Origin: a virus
IMG/VR virus record: IMGVR_UViG_3300033571_007100
Span: 1-57,497 of that record
Strand: one strand, 5' to 3'
DNA: 57,497 nt
Below the pieces are notes generated by a model that was not told the origin of the DNA, ran no database searches, and was given only the letters and a program-made list of their open reading frames with translations. Positions 50,308 to 57,497 of this stretch are shown piece after piece. The translations under genes and the position numbers were made by a program. Numbering within the stretch: position 1 is the stretch's first letter; each line of letters begins with the position of its first letter.

Positions 50308-50534
50308 CCGAATTAACAGAGGAAAGCCTGATCGCCATACTGCAGCGACTAGCGCAAGAGCTGGATGGAACCGCAGCCCGAATCTCGCTGCGCCCCTCGC
50401 ACCTGATCGTGCCGCCCGCAGTCCTGAACCGACTGCTACACCGTCCACCGATTGCGATACGCCGGGGGCCACGCGGAAGACGACTGGCGATGAAGCTCCG
50501 GGCACGACCCAGCTTGTGGAGGATGGGGCTATGA
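50304..50534 (+). CDS. Basic hypothetical protein (76 aa)
   Basis: A short N-terminal helix (TELTEESLIAILQRLAQELD) is followed by an Arg-rich C-terminal part (RRGPRGRRLAMKLRARPSL). The charge suggests nucleic acid or membrane contact. Start by ATGA overlap at 50304. Confidence 0.45.
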   Translation: MTELTEESLIAILQRLAQELDGTAARISLRPSHLIVPPAVLNRLLHRPPIAIRRGPRGRRLAMKLRARPSLWRMGL

Positions 50535-50809
50535 AGCCGGTCAAATTCAAAATCTACAAGCCTGCGACGCCTGACCACGATATACGAGACGTGAATCACG
50601 CCGCGTTGCCATGGGTGTACGATCAGGACCGCGCATCTGGGTTCACGGCTACCATGTGGGTGACTCCGGTTGAAACGCTGCCCGAATTCATTAAAGCGGG
50701 TAAACGGGCACGATTCCCCACGATGCTGCGAAAGATGTGGAGCGGATCGGAAGTGCAGGAATGGCTCGACGCCAACGTGAACGGAGGGATCGAGGATGAC
50801 CAAAAATGA
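50531..50809 (+). CDS. Hypothetical protein (92 aa)
   Basis: ATG 50531 overlaps the previous stop. Contains VNHAALPWVYDQDRASGFTA and ARFPTMLRKMWSGSEVQEWL. No motif recognised. Confidence 0.5.
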   Translation: MKPVKFKIYKPATPDHDIRDVNHAALPWVYDQDRASGFTATMWVTPVETLPEFIKAGKRARFPTMLRKMWSGSEVQEWLDANVNGGIEDDQK

Positions 50810-50999
50810 AATACTGCGCATCGCCGATGGAGTGGTACCGCCCGGGTGGCTGGACGACCGTTCCCGGTTCCTCGTGCACTTCGCGCAGCTGGTTATAGCG
50901 GCGGATCGACAGCGCATTTGCAAGCAGATCGCGGTGCTGCACGACTCACTATCGCTCGCCGCCGACCCCACGACAATGCGTGCAAGGAGTGCAGAATGA
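50796..50999 (+). CDS. Hypothetical protein (67 aa)
   Basis: Overlaps the preceding gene by 14 bases. Helical, beginning MTKNEILRIADGVVPPGWLD with an HFAQLVIAADRQRICKQIAV helix. Similar small helical proteins are common in phage accessory regions. Confidence 0.5.
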   Translation: MTKNEILRIADGVVPPGWLDDRSRFLVHFAQLVIAADRQRICKQIAVLHDSLSLAADPTTMRARSAE

Positions 51000-51274
51000 A
51001 ATGGACACTGGTGGACCGCAAAGAATACGCCGAGCTACGGGACGAGGTTGCCCAGCTGCGCCGATTAGTCGATGCCCTGTGTGTCGGGTCTGCGGACCAC
51101 AATATGGACGAAGAGGAGCAGCGCGTGTACCTGAGCGCAAAAGGCGCAGCAAGGACGCACGGCTACCGCACACTGCGCAAATTGCAAGCTCGTGCAAAAA
51201 TGCGAGAATTAAAAGACCTGCAGCAGACCCTGTTGGAGGATTACCCCGGATTAACTGAGGAGGACTTGCGATGA
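50996..51274 (+). CDS. Coiled-coil hypothetical protein (92 aa)
   Basis: ATG 50996 by overlap. Residues 8-35 form a coiled coil (YAELRDEVAQLRRLVDALCV); the second half is basic and helical (KLQARAKMRELKDLQQTLLE). Unknown function. Confidence 0.5.
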   Translation: MKWTLVDRKEYAELRDEVAQLRRLVDALCVGSADHNMDEEEQRVYLSAKGAARTHGYRTLRKLQARAKMRELKDLQQTLLEDYPGLTEEDLR

Positions 51275-51501
51275 ACGACCAAGAACGAGAAATGGACCTG
51301 CAACTGGCCGAGCTGGAGACCGAGAACCGGATGCTGCGGGCACGCAACGAGCGACTCGAACGCGAGGCGGACGAGATCTACAACTCCGGGTGGAATTCGG
51401 CACTCGAGATGGCCGCGTTCAAAATGTGCAACGAGCTGCAGCGCTCAATGGGCGACACCGCCGCGAGCTTCGCCGCCTACGTGCGCGGGTGCAAAAAATG
51501 A
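51271..51501 (+). CDS. Coiled-coil hypothetical protein (76 aa)
   Basis: Residues 8-36 are a strong coiled coil (LAELETENRMLRARNERLER), followed by a helix with YNSGWNSALEMAAFKMCNEL. ATGA overlap on both sides. Perhaps an oligomerisation partner of the preceding protein. Confidence 0.5.
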   Translation: MNDQEREMDLQLAELETENRMLRARNERLEREADEIYNSGWNSALEMAAFKMCNELQRSMGDTAASFAAYVRGCKK

Positions 51502-51698
51502 CAAAAGACGAAGCGGACCAAGTGTTCGACGAGGCGTATACCAACGCGCTGATCTACGGCATCGGGATGATCCGGATTGTGAACACCGCCAAGGGTCCGA
51601 TCATGGCCGCAGTCAGCCGCTCCGAGTACGAGGCCACCGCCGAGCACCTGCGCTGGGTGAGCGAGCGTACAATGCACATTAAGGACCTACCACAATGA
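51498..51698 (+). CDS. Hypothetical protein (66 aa)
   Basis: Starts by ATGA overlap at 51498. Contains DEADQVFDEAYTNALIYGIG and a strand reading PIMAAVSRSEYEATAE. No known family. Confidence 0.5.
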   Translation: MTKDEADQVFDEAYTNALIYGIGMIRIVNTAKGPIMAAVSRSEYEATAEHLRWVSERTMHIKDLPQ

Positions 51699-51892
51699 AC
51701 AACGCGCAACTGCAGGAAGCGATCGACAAGGCCCGGGCGTGGATCAGCCCGCAGCTGGACTACAAAAGCACGCCGTCGAGCGACCTGAAAGACCAGACGA
51801 TCCGGCACATCATCGAGCTGCAAAAGATTCAAGCCGTACGGGCAGGGATGCAGACACGGCCAATGCTACAACTGAGGGAGAAGCAGCAATGA
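51695..51892 (+). CDS. Hypothetical protein (65 aa)
   Basis: A helical mini-protein (NAQLQEAIDKARAWISPQLD; IRHIIELQKIQAVRAG). Overlaps both neighbours by four bases. No known family. Confidence 0.5.
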   Translation: MNNAQLQEAIDKARAWISPQLDYKSTPSSDLKDQTIRHIIELQKIQAVRAGMQTRPMLQLREKQQ

Positions 51893-52101
51893 ACGAATTC
51901 GAGCAAGCGCCAGTAAAAGGCGAAGGCCAACCGGTGAGCTTCGGGATCGACGCGATGAGCGCAGTGCTGCCCAATACCGGGAAGGTGGGCGTACTGACCG
52001 TGTACGTCGAACGCCGGGTGCCGGTCTTCTTGGAAGAGGCAGCGCACGCGTTGATCGACAATTTCTTGGCCGACCACGGCTACGACCCCGAGGAGATCTG
52101 A
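51889..52101 (+). CDS. Hypothetical protein (70 aa)
   Basis: A beta-rich centre (GKVGVLTVYVERRVPVFLEE) is followed by a helix (AAHALIDNFLADHGYDPEEI). It precedes the nuclease-like gene by one base. No known family. Confidence 0.5.
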   Translation: MNEFEQAPVKGEGQPVSFGIDAMSAVLPNTGKVGVLTVYVERRVPVFLEEAAHALIDNFLADHGYDPEEI

Positions 52102-52102
52102 G

Positions 52103-52555
52103 ATGCGATTACCCGAACAGAAGCTCTACGACTGGATGCAGCGCAAAATCGGGCACGTGGCGATGCTCGAGCGCGTCGAGAACCGAGTGAAAAAGGACAC
52201 GCCGGACCTGTACGTGGCCACCACCTACGGCCAGTCGCTGCGGCCCCAACCGATCCGGGGATGGATGGAGCTGAAGGTGCTCGAGCGGTTCCCGGTGCGG
52301 CACAACACGCCCGTGAAGATCCCGCACTGGACCTCCGGCCAACGCTACTGGGCGATCCGGCACCGAGCACAGGGCGGGCACACGTGGTTGGTCGTGCGAG
52401 TCGAGGACACCGTCTACGTGTTCAACGCAGCCGACGCCGCCGGAGGAATCGACAGCTGGGACCGGGCCGACTTCGAGGCCAACTCGGTGCAGCTCGATGC
52501 GCGAAATGCGAAGACGCTGGATGTACTTGACGCACTGGCCGAGGTTGTGATGTAA
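52103..52555 (+). CDS. PD-(D/E)xK-like nuclease (VRR-NUC/resolvase type)
   Basis: 150 residues. TPDLYVAT (about 33-40) supplies the active-site Asp and GWMELKVLER (about 53-62) the ELK part, in the order and spacing expected for PD-(D/E)xK nucleases. QRYW and HTWLVVRVED follow, as in VRR-NUC or Holliday-junction resolvase-like phage proteins. It could process branched DNA before packaging or cut host DNA. It is the last early gene before the second inverted repeat. Assigned by motif only. Confidence 0.6.
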   Translation: MRLPEQKLYDWMQRKIGHVAMLERVENRVKKDTPDLYVATTYGQSLRPQPIRGWMELKVLERFPVRHNTPVKIPHWTSGQRYWAIRHRAQGGHTWLVVRVEDTVYVFNAADAAGGIDSWDRADFEANSVQLDARNAKTLDVLDALAEVVM

Positions 52556-52562
52556 TAGGACC

Positions 52563-52654
52563 CTGTCGGTGGAGTAAGGCCACCCGGTGTAACGGGGAAC
52601 TACGAAGGTGCGGGACTCGCGTCGTAAGCCTGAAACCCAAACCGCCGCCGACAG
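52563..52654 (+). ncRNA. Candidate structured RNA element 2
   Basis: CTGTCGG (52563-52569) pairs with CCGACAG (52648-52654) and can extend to ten pairs through a wobble. Inside, GGTGG-AGTAAGG-CCACC, CCG-GTGTAA-CGG and TACGA-AGGTGCGGGACTCGCG-TCGTA form further hairpins. It lies eight bases after the nuclease stop and holds no gene. It is not a tRNA, since a T-arm is missing. Could be a processed 3' UTR or regulatory RNA. Confidence 0.5.
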
Positions 52655-52725
52655 ACCCCGCCCGTGCAAAGCGGTCGGCCGGAGTCATCGCACTCCCGGA
52701 ACCAGTTAGTGACCACTAACCCCGT

Positions 52726-53053
52726 GTTCCACCGTTCCACAATAATGGAACGCCCGATGGAACGCTCTCCCCATTCGAAAAGAGACCCTCTGTACCATTG
52801 TTCCATGCGCATATATGTATATTTCTGTCAACGAGCTGCGACATATCCCCCCCATCTGAGATGGAACAATGGTACAAGGATATGCGATATAGCGAGAAGC
52901 CCCGAAGGACGCGGGCTGCGAGCCAGTCGGTGCGTTCCATCAGCCGTTCCATCACTCCGGAACGGTGGAACAGACCCGAGGAGGATTCCAGACGCCCGGA
53001 ATATTACCACCACCAAATAGGGCTTCACGGGATTCTCTCGTGTATGTGCACGA
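52726..53053. repeat. Long inverted repeat copy B with GTTCCA/TGGAAC hexamers
   Basis: Reverse-complement partner of 31036-31350, diverged but collinear. Nine exact hexamers: GTTCCA at 52726, 52734, 52800, 52934 and 52946; TGGAAC at 52746, 52758, 52862 and 52966. Shared blocks are TCCCCATTCGAA (52768), TGTACCATTGTTCCA (52791), TGCGACATATCCCCCC (52837), CCGAAGGACGCGG (52902) and TCCAGACGCCC (52987). An AT-rich patch (ATATATGTATAT, 52811-52822) sits inside. It separates the end of the early module from terS. Confidence 0.85.
52791..52876. repeat. Internal inverted 15-mers flanking an AT-rich core
   Basis: TGTACCATTGTTCCA (52791-52805) and its exact reverse complement TGGAACAATGGTACA (52862-52876) bracket a 56-base core. 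The core holds the AT-rich patch and the TGCGACA half-site. The layout is that of an origin or a looped regulatory complex. Copy A has only one of these 15-mers in full, with ATGGTACAG at 31125 as a possible remnant. Confidence 0.7.
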
Positions 53054-53106
53054 TTCTCCAATCGCTCGCCCTCCCTCCTCCTTTTGACCCTCAAACACGC
53101 GAGAAA

Positions 53107-53136
53107 TTGCGTGGGGTATGGCAGCTGTGGTCTAAT
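53107..53136 (+). promoter_or_regulatory. Late promoter candidate before terS
   Basis: TTGCGT (53107-53112), 18 bases, TCTAAT (53131-53136) preceded by TGG. The likely start of transcription is within a base or two of the ATG at 53144, so the mRNA could be leaderless. The -35 resembles those at 39054 and 46341. Confidence 0.4.
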
Positions 53137-53143
53137 TCGCACC

Positions 53144-53803
53144 ATGGCCTTAATTGACAAACCCATCACCTTGGACCAGATTGGTGCCGAAACTCTCGCC
53201 GAGTTTGAGCGTCGTGCTATGGTGCCAGTGACCGTCCTCCTCGACGCAATCCGCCGTGATCGCGTACGTCATCCACCCAGTGATTCGGCGCACATGTCGC
53301 ACTCACTAGCGTGCAACGACCCGACGCTCGAAGCGACCGGGCAGTTGAAAGCGAATGAGGAGACCAAAGCCTACAAAATGCTGGTGATCATCGCCGAATT
53401 CCGGGATGGTCCCCCCGAGGCGAAATTCTCGCTGCGCCACGCCTACACCACGGCGGGCGTCTACCGTGACACAATGCAAGACTGGCGCTCCGTGCACAAG
53501 CTGTTCGATAGCATCATGACCTCGATCCAAGAGGAGATGGTTGACACGATGCGTGCCGAGGCCTACCGTCGTGCCGTGGTGGGCGTGGAAGAACCCGTGT
53601 TTTACCAAGGCATCAGGACCGACACCGTGCGCAAATTCAGTGATGGACTGCTGCAGTTCACGCTGATGGGGTACGACGCGAAATTCCGTGCAAAAGATGT
53701 CAACATGAATGTGTCGGGCCAGCTCGACTCGAACGTCAATATCGAGGGTCTCCGTGATCGCCTTGCCCAACGCCTCCAGCAAAAATCAAAAGCGGAAGAG
53801 TAA
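53144..53803 (+). CDS. terS: Terminase small subunit
   Basis: 219 residues. ATG at 53144 lacks a clear ribosome-binding site. The central region is helical (FSLRHAYTTAGVYRDTMQDW), with a helix-turn-helix-like unit for DNA recognition. A conserved block MRAEAYRRAVVGVEEPVFYQ (about 145-165) is one I know from phage small terminases. The C-terminal region (NVNIEGLRDRLAQRLQQK) is helical, suitable for contact with the large subunit. It overlaps terL by 50 bases. Confidence 0.7.
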   Translation: MALIDKPITLDQIGAETLAEFERRAMVPVTVLLDAIRRDRVRHPPSDSAHMSHSLACNDPTLEATGQLKANEETKAYKMLVIIAEFRDGPPEAKFSLRHAYTTAGVYRDTMQDWRSVHKLFDSIMTSIQEEMVDTMRAEAYRRAVVGVEEPVFYQGIRTDTVRKFSDGLLQFTLMGYDAKFRAKDVNMNVSGQLDSNVNIEGLRDRLAQRLQQKSKAEE

Positions 53804-55193
53804 GCGCGGTCTAGGACTGGACCCGCACAACTTCAACGAGTTTGTGGCCGAGCTGTCGGATCGCGAGGCCGTCGAACTTTTCTACGATTGGCCCACATGG
53901 GCACGGCCCAACCAGCTGCCGCCAGTGGACGAGCAGTTCTGGACCACGTGGCTCATCCTCGCTGGCCGGGGCTGGGGCAAAACCCGGTGCGGTGCCGAAT
54001 TCGTGCGTTACCACGTCGAAAACAAGCTGGCCGGTCGCATCGCGCTGATCGCCGAGGATGCGGGTGACGCCCGCGACGTTATGATCGAAGGTGAGTCCGG
54101 AATCCTGGCCATCTCGCACCCGGCGTGCAAGCCGGTATTTGTGCCGTCCAAGCGGCGACTGGAGTGGCCCAATGGAGCGATCGCAACCATCTACTCCGAC
54201 AACGACCCTGAGACTCTGCGCGGCCCACAGCATGACCTTGCTTGGGTTGACGAACTTGCCAAATTCCGTAACGCTGAAGACATGTGGTCCAACCTTATGT
54301 TCGGCTTGCGCTTGGGTCAGCGACCCCGGGTGTGCGTCACGACTACGCCAAAGCCCATTCCGATTGTACGTCGGCTTATTGCGGACGAACGAGTCTTCGT
54401 GACCACCGGCACGACGCACGAGAATTTCAACAACCTCGCGCCGTCCTTCCGCGACGAGATCGTGTCGCAGTACGAGGGCACACGCATCGGGCGGCAGGAG
54501 CTTTACGCCGAGGTGATCGACCCCGAGGACTACGGCATCGTCAAACGTGGCTGGTTCCGCCTGTGGGATGCGAGCAAGCCCTTCCCCGACTTCATGTACG
54601 TGGTCCAGTCCTACGACTGCGCGTACACCGACAAGACCAGCAACGACCCCACGGCGTGCTCCGTGTGGGGCATCTTCCGTCCCAACGACGACGCGCCCCT
54701 GTGCGTCATGCTCATCGATGCGTGGGAGGACTACCTCACGTACCCGGACCTGCGCCCCAAGATCGTCGAGGAGTACGGCAGCATCTACGGCGAGCCGGGC
54801 AAAAAAGTCGACATGGTGCTGGTCGAGGACAAAGCCTCGGGCATCTCGATCATTCAGGATCTGCAGCGTGCCGGTATTCCGGTCCGCGCCTACAACCCAG
54901 GCCGTGCCGACAAAACCCAGCGCTTGCACCTCGTCGCCAACATCATCGCCCACGGCCGTGTCTACATTCCCGAGTCCGTGGTGCACAAAGGCCAGCCACG
55001 CGATTGGGCCGAACCGCTGGTCAGCCAAGTCTGCTCCTTCCCCGAGGCCGAACACGACGACCTGACCGACACGCTCTCCCAAGCCCTGCGCCTGCTCAAG
55101 GACATGGGCTTCCTCAACATTGACCCCGTTGCCCCGGACACCGAGTACGTGGACGACGAATACCGCCAGCGAGGTAACCCTTATGCCCAGTAA
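53754..55193 (+). CDS. terL: Terminase large subunit
   Basis: GTG at 53754 is preferred because GAGGG lies five bases upstream; an in-frame ATG at 53709 is the alternative. ATPase: Walker A AGRGWGKT (about 70-77) and Walker B AWVDELA (about 163-169). Nuclease: Asp in SYDCAYTDKTSNDPTA, VEDKASG and EAEHDDLTDTLSQA. The enzyme cuts and pumps DNA into the procapsid through the portal. Length (479 aa) is normal for podovirus terminases. The downstream gene overlaps its end by 11 bases. Confidence 0.95.
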   Translation: MIALPNASSKNQKRKSKRGLGLDPHNFNEFVAELSDREAVELFYDWPTWARPNQLPPVDEQFWTTWLILAGRGWGKTRCGAEFVRYHVENKLAGRIALIAEDAGDARDVMIEGESGILAISHPACKPVFVPSKRRLEWPNGAIATIYSDNDPETLRGPQHDLAWVDELAKFRNAEDMWSNLMFGLRLGQRPRVCVTTTPKPIPIVRRLIADERVFVTTGTTHENFNNLAPSFRDEIVSQYEGTRIGRQELYAEVIDPEDYGIVKRGWFRLWDASKPFPDFMYVVQSYDCAYTDKTSNDPTACSVWGIFRPNDDAPLCVMLIDAWEDYLTYPDLRPKIVEEYGSIYGEPGKKVDMVLVEDKASGISIIQDLQRAGIPVRAYNPGRADKTQRLHLVANIIAHGRVYIPESVVHKGQPRDWAEPLVSQVCSFPEAEHDDLTDTLSQALRLLKDMGFLNIDPVAPDTEYVDDEYRQRGNPYAQ

Positions 55194-56442
55194 CCCAATC
55201 GAAGACGCCCTGTCGGGCATGGACCCGATCGACGCCGCCACGCTCTTTGCTGGCCTCAAGCCCTCAGTGCCGCTGGGCATGCTGTTTCGCTCCGGGGAGC
55301 TGAACGCCAACGAGGACGCAGAGCTGGCCCGCCGTCGCCCGATGGCCCCGACTGTGACTGAGCCACGCCCCCGCACCTACGAGGACGAGCAGCGTGACTT
55401 CGAGGCGATGTTCCCCGATCCCACGATCCGTCGTGCCGTGCTCACCGAGCTGATCGCACAGCGCACGCAGCCGTACCACCCGGCCACGGCCACACGTCGC
55501 AAGGACTTCGAGCAAGCCCCCGAGGGCACACGGCACGAAGCGCGTCCACTCATGAAGAAGGCCGTGGGCGGTGCGGTGGACTTCACCCAGCCCGACATGA
55601 GCGACGGTGGCCAGATCCTGCAGGACCCGCATTTGTACGCCACCGGCGGCACGGTGCAGCGCTTCGACAAAGGCGGTCGTGCAGCCAAGACGCTGGACGA
55701 GATGGTGGCCGAGATGGCGAAAAAGGGTGTGCGGATGGCCGACAAGCCGGACCTTTCGCGTCGCTCGCTGTTCGGTCTCGGATCGCAGCCCACATTCCCA
55801 CTGGCGAACCTCGACACCAAGGCGTTGCAGAAAATGCAGGCCGAGATGAAGGGCGCACCGGCAGTCACCGAGAAATCCGTGACGATCGACCCCGGCAAAG
55901 GCGGCGTGAGCGAGACGATCCGGTCGGTGGCCGAGACCCCAATGACTCGACGCTCGGTGCTGAAATCGATGGCGGGCCAAGCCGCGCAACACGTGCTGCC
56001 CAAAGGCGCGTTGCCCTCCGTGCTGGACGCAGCCGAGGAAGTGGCACAGAAGGCCGTGACCTCCGCGCCAGCCTACACCGTCGTGACCGAGGCGATGATT
56101 CCGGGCATCGTGGCCGAGGGCCTCAAGATGGGCTACAGCTTCCCACGCATTATGAAGATGATTGAAGGCGAGCTGGGCACGGGTCTCAAGAACGTCGGAC
56201 CCGAGGACATCGAGCGCACGTACCAGAACCTGCTGGATCCCCGCAGTGTGGCCACCGAGTTCGAGCACAAGGTCTCGCCGGGCGAAGCGTGGCAGTCACT
56301 CACCGGTGTGGAGAGTGCATTTGGCACCCCCACCAGCCGATTGCGCCAATCCATGCGATCAGTGAAAGAGGCGGATCCGGAGCTATACAACACGCTGCGC
56401 GACGTTTCGCGTGACATTAGCCAATATGGTCACGAAAACTGA
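55183..56442 (+). CDS. Virion-associated protein candidate (419 aa)
   Basis: ATG at 55183 follows GAGGTAACCC. The N-terminal 50 residues (ATLFAGLKPSVPLGMLFRSG) are amphipathic. Residues about 125-170 contain KKAVGGAVDFTQPDMSDGGQ and ATGGTVQRFDKGGRAAKTLD. The C-terminal half is helical with a RRSVLKSMAGQAAQHVLP segment. Its place between terminase and portal and its KGG motif suggest a packaged virion protein. No enzymatic motif recognised. Confidence 0.5.
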   Translation: MPSNPIEDALSGMDPIDAATLFAGLKPSVPLGMLFRSGELNANEDAELARRRPMAPTVTEPRPRTYEDEQRDFEAMFPDPTIRRAVLTELIAQRTQPYHPATATRRKDFEQAPEGTRHEARPLMKKAVGGAVDFTQPDMSDGGQILQDPHLYATGGTVQRFDKGGRAAKTLDEMVAEMAKKGVRMADKPDLSRRSLFGLGSQPTFPLANLDTKALQKMQAEMKGAPAVTEKSVTIDPGKGGVSETIRSVAETPMTRRSVLKSMAGQAAQHVLPKGALPSVLDAAEEVAQKAVTSAPAYTVVTEAMIPGIVAEGLKMGYSFPRIMKMIEGELGTGLKNVGPEDIERTYQNLLDPRSVATEFEHKVSPGEAWQSLTGVESAFGTPTSRLRQSMRSVKEADPELYNTLRDVSRDISQYGHEN

Positions 56443-56446
56443 TCTG

Positions 56447-56455
56447 TGTTACAAT
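56447..56455 (+). promoter_or_regulatory. Extended -10 before portal
   Basis: TGT-TACAAT matches the extended -10 of the early promoters with one change. No clear -35. It lies 25 bases upstream of the portal ATG, with AAAAGGA as ribosome-binding site. Confidence 0.5.
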
Positions 56456-56479
56456 ACGGCACCAAAAGGATAACTACCC

Positions 56480-57497
56480 ATGGCAACAGAATTCCCGATC
56501 CCGCAAATGGAGGCAGCACCCGGTCCCGAGGACGAGGAGGGTCTGATTGTCGATCTGGACGACGAATTTGCTGAGGTCGAGGAACAGCCCGATGGCTCCG
56601 CCATTGTGCGCATGGACGAGTTCAAAGGCCCCGCTGAAGACCAGGATTTCTACGCCAACATGGCCGAAGAGCTGCCCGAGTGGGAGCTGTCGAAGGTAGC
56701 ACTCAAGTACATCGAGCTGATCGAGAACGACCGCGAAGCACGCAAGGAGCGCGACAAGCAATATGAAGAGGGCTTGAAGCGTACCGGCATGGGCAACGAC
56801 GCCCCCGGCGGTGCGATGTTCCAAGGCGCGTCACGCGTCGTGCACCCAGTGATGGCCGAGGCCTGCATCGATTTCGAATCGCGTGCCATTAAGGAGCTGT
56901 TCCCACCGGACGGCCCTGTGCGCACCAACATCGTGGGCGACGTCGACGACGAAGAGGAGAAGCGGGCCGAGCGCAAACGCGACTTCATGAATTGGCAGCT
57001 CACCGAGCAGATCGAGGAATTCCGCGACGAGCAAGAGCAAATGCTGACGCAGCTGCCGCTGGGCGGCTCGCAGTTTCTGAAGCTTTGGTACGACGAGCGC
57101 AAGAAGCGCCCCTGTGCCGAGTTCGTGTCGATCGACAACATCATTCTGCCATTCTCCGCAGCCAACTTCTACACTGCGCAGCGCGTGACCGAGGTGCAGG
57201 ACATCACGCAGCAGGAATTCGAATCGCGCATGAATTCGGGCCTGTACCGTGACATTTCGATCGTGCGGGCTTCGATGGAGCCTACGCCCACCGGACCCGA
57301 GAAGGCGAACGACAAGATCGAGGGCAAGCAGTGGCAGGAAAACATCGACGGGACGCGCCGCGTCTACGTGGTGTACACATTCATGGAGTGGGAAGACGAT
57401 TCGCACTCAAAAGGCGAGTTGGCCCCGTACATCATGATGATCGACGAGGAGAACACCGAGGTCGTCGGCCTGTACCGTAACTGGGAAGAGGGCGACG
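56480..57497 (+). CDS. Portal protein, N-terminal part (continues at 1)
   Basis: Starts at ATG 56480 after AAAAGGATAACTACCC and stays open to the end of the window, then joins base 1 after removing the 87-base overlap. The N-terminal 65 residues are acidic (EDEEGLIVDLDDEFAEVEE). A conserved-looking region follows: GASRVVHPVMAEACIDFESR and LPLGGSQFLKLWYDERKKRP. That segment is typical of large podovirus portal proteins. See the entry at 1-1577 for the other half. Confidence 0.8.
   Translation, partial: MATEFPIPQMEAAPGPEDEEGLIVDLDDEFAEVEEQPDGSAIVRMDEFKGPAEDQDFYANMAEELPEWELSKVALKYIELIENDREARKERDKQYEEGLKRTGMGNDAPGGAMFQGASRVVHPVMAEACIDFESRAIKELFPPDGPVRTNIVGDVDDEEEKRAERKRDFMNWQLTEQIEEFRDEQEQMLTQLPLGGSQFLKLWYDERKKRPCAEFVSIDNIILPFSAANFYTAQRVTEVQDITQQEFESRMNSGLYRDISIVRASMEPTPTGPEKANDKIEGKQWQENIDGTRRVYVVYTFMEWEDDSHSKGELAPYIMMIDEENTEVVGLYRNWEEGD
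57411..57497. repeat. Terminal overlap copy 2 (circular contig)
   Basis: Identical to bases 1-87; see that entry. The duplicated bases should be counted once. Confidence 0.95.

Noticed and set aside
52563-52654. Seven-pair closing stem considered as a tRNA acceptor
   Set aside because: No T-arm sequence, no anticodon loop of seven bases and the element is too long; no tRNA was found elsewhere.

Overview
The window is the complete genome of a tailed, podovirus-type double-stranded DNA phage, written as a circular contig. Bases 1-87 recur exactly at 57411-57497, and the portal gene reads through that join, so the unique length is 57410 bp. Every convincing gene is on the + strand. I see no integrase, lysogeny repressor, tRNA or rRNA, which suggests a virulent phage. 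Sigma70-type promoters, a bare GH24 endolysin and GC-rich Gram-negative-style coding suggest a proteobacterial host, but the host cannot be named from sequence alone.

Layout. (1) 53144-57497 joined to 1-7492: packaging and head genes in the order terS, terL, a virion-like protein, portal, small proteins, a GroES-like protein, scaffold, major capsid protein and decoration-like proteins. (2) 7496-21574: tail adaptors, a long series of fibre/adhesin genes rich in glycine and FN3 modules, a lysis cassette (holin-like proteins plus GH24 endolysin) set inside the tail region, a second adaptor and a P22 gp10-like tail protein. (3) 21576-30982: four large proteins that are probably ejected or internal virion proteins, one of 1594 residues. 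(4) 31442-43996: replication and nucleotide metabolism. (5) 44054-52555: accessory early genes, with an HDAC-like deacetylase, many very small ATGA-overlapping genes and a PD-(D/E)xK-like nuclease at the end.

The main biological system is a Z-genome (2-aminoadenine) pathway at 39390-43799: a family A DNA polymerase without a 5' nuclease (DpoZ-like), PurZ with the catalytic aspartate of PurA replaced by serine, the MazG-like MazZ, and the HD-domain dATPase DatZ. Together with host PurB and kinases these should make dZTP, remove dATP and build DNA in which Z replaces A. The module also carries a PrimPol-type primase, a SMARCAL1-like SNF2 helicase, a UvrD-like helicase, two SSB candidates, an NrdR-like zinc ribbon overlapping datZ, and a small protein resembling the Acb2/Tad1 hairpin fold (anti-CBASS sponge).

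The most unusual non-coding feature is a pair of diverged inverted repeats of about 320 bp, at 31036-31350 and 52726-53053. They lie exactly at the two ends of the 21 kb early module, and each carries nine GTTCCA/TGGAAC hexamers. They resemble a duplicated origin or a protein-binding locus. Two further intergenic stretches (35530-35650 and 52563-52654) look like structured RNAs. Early operons share extended -10 promoters (TGTTATAAT) and ATAGAGGA ribosome-binding sites.
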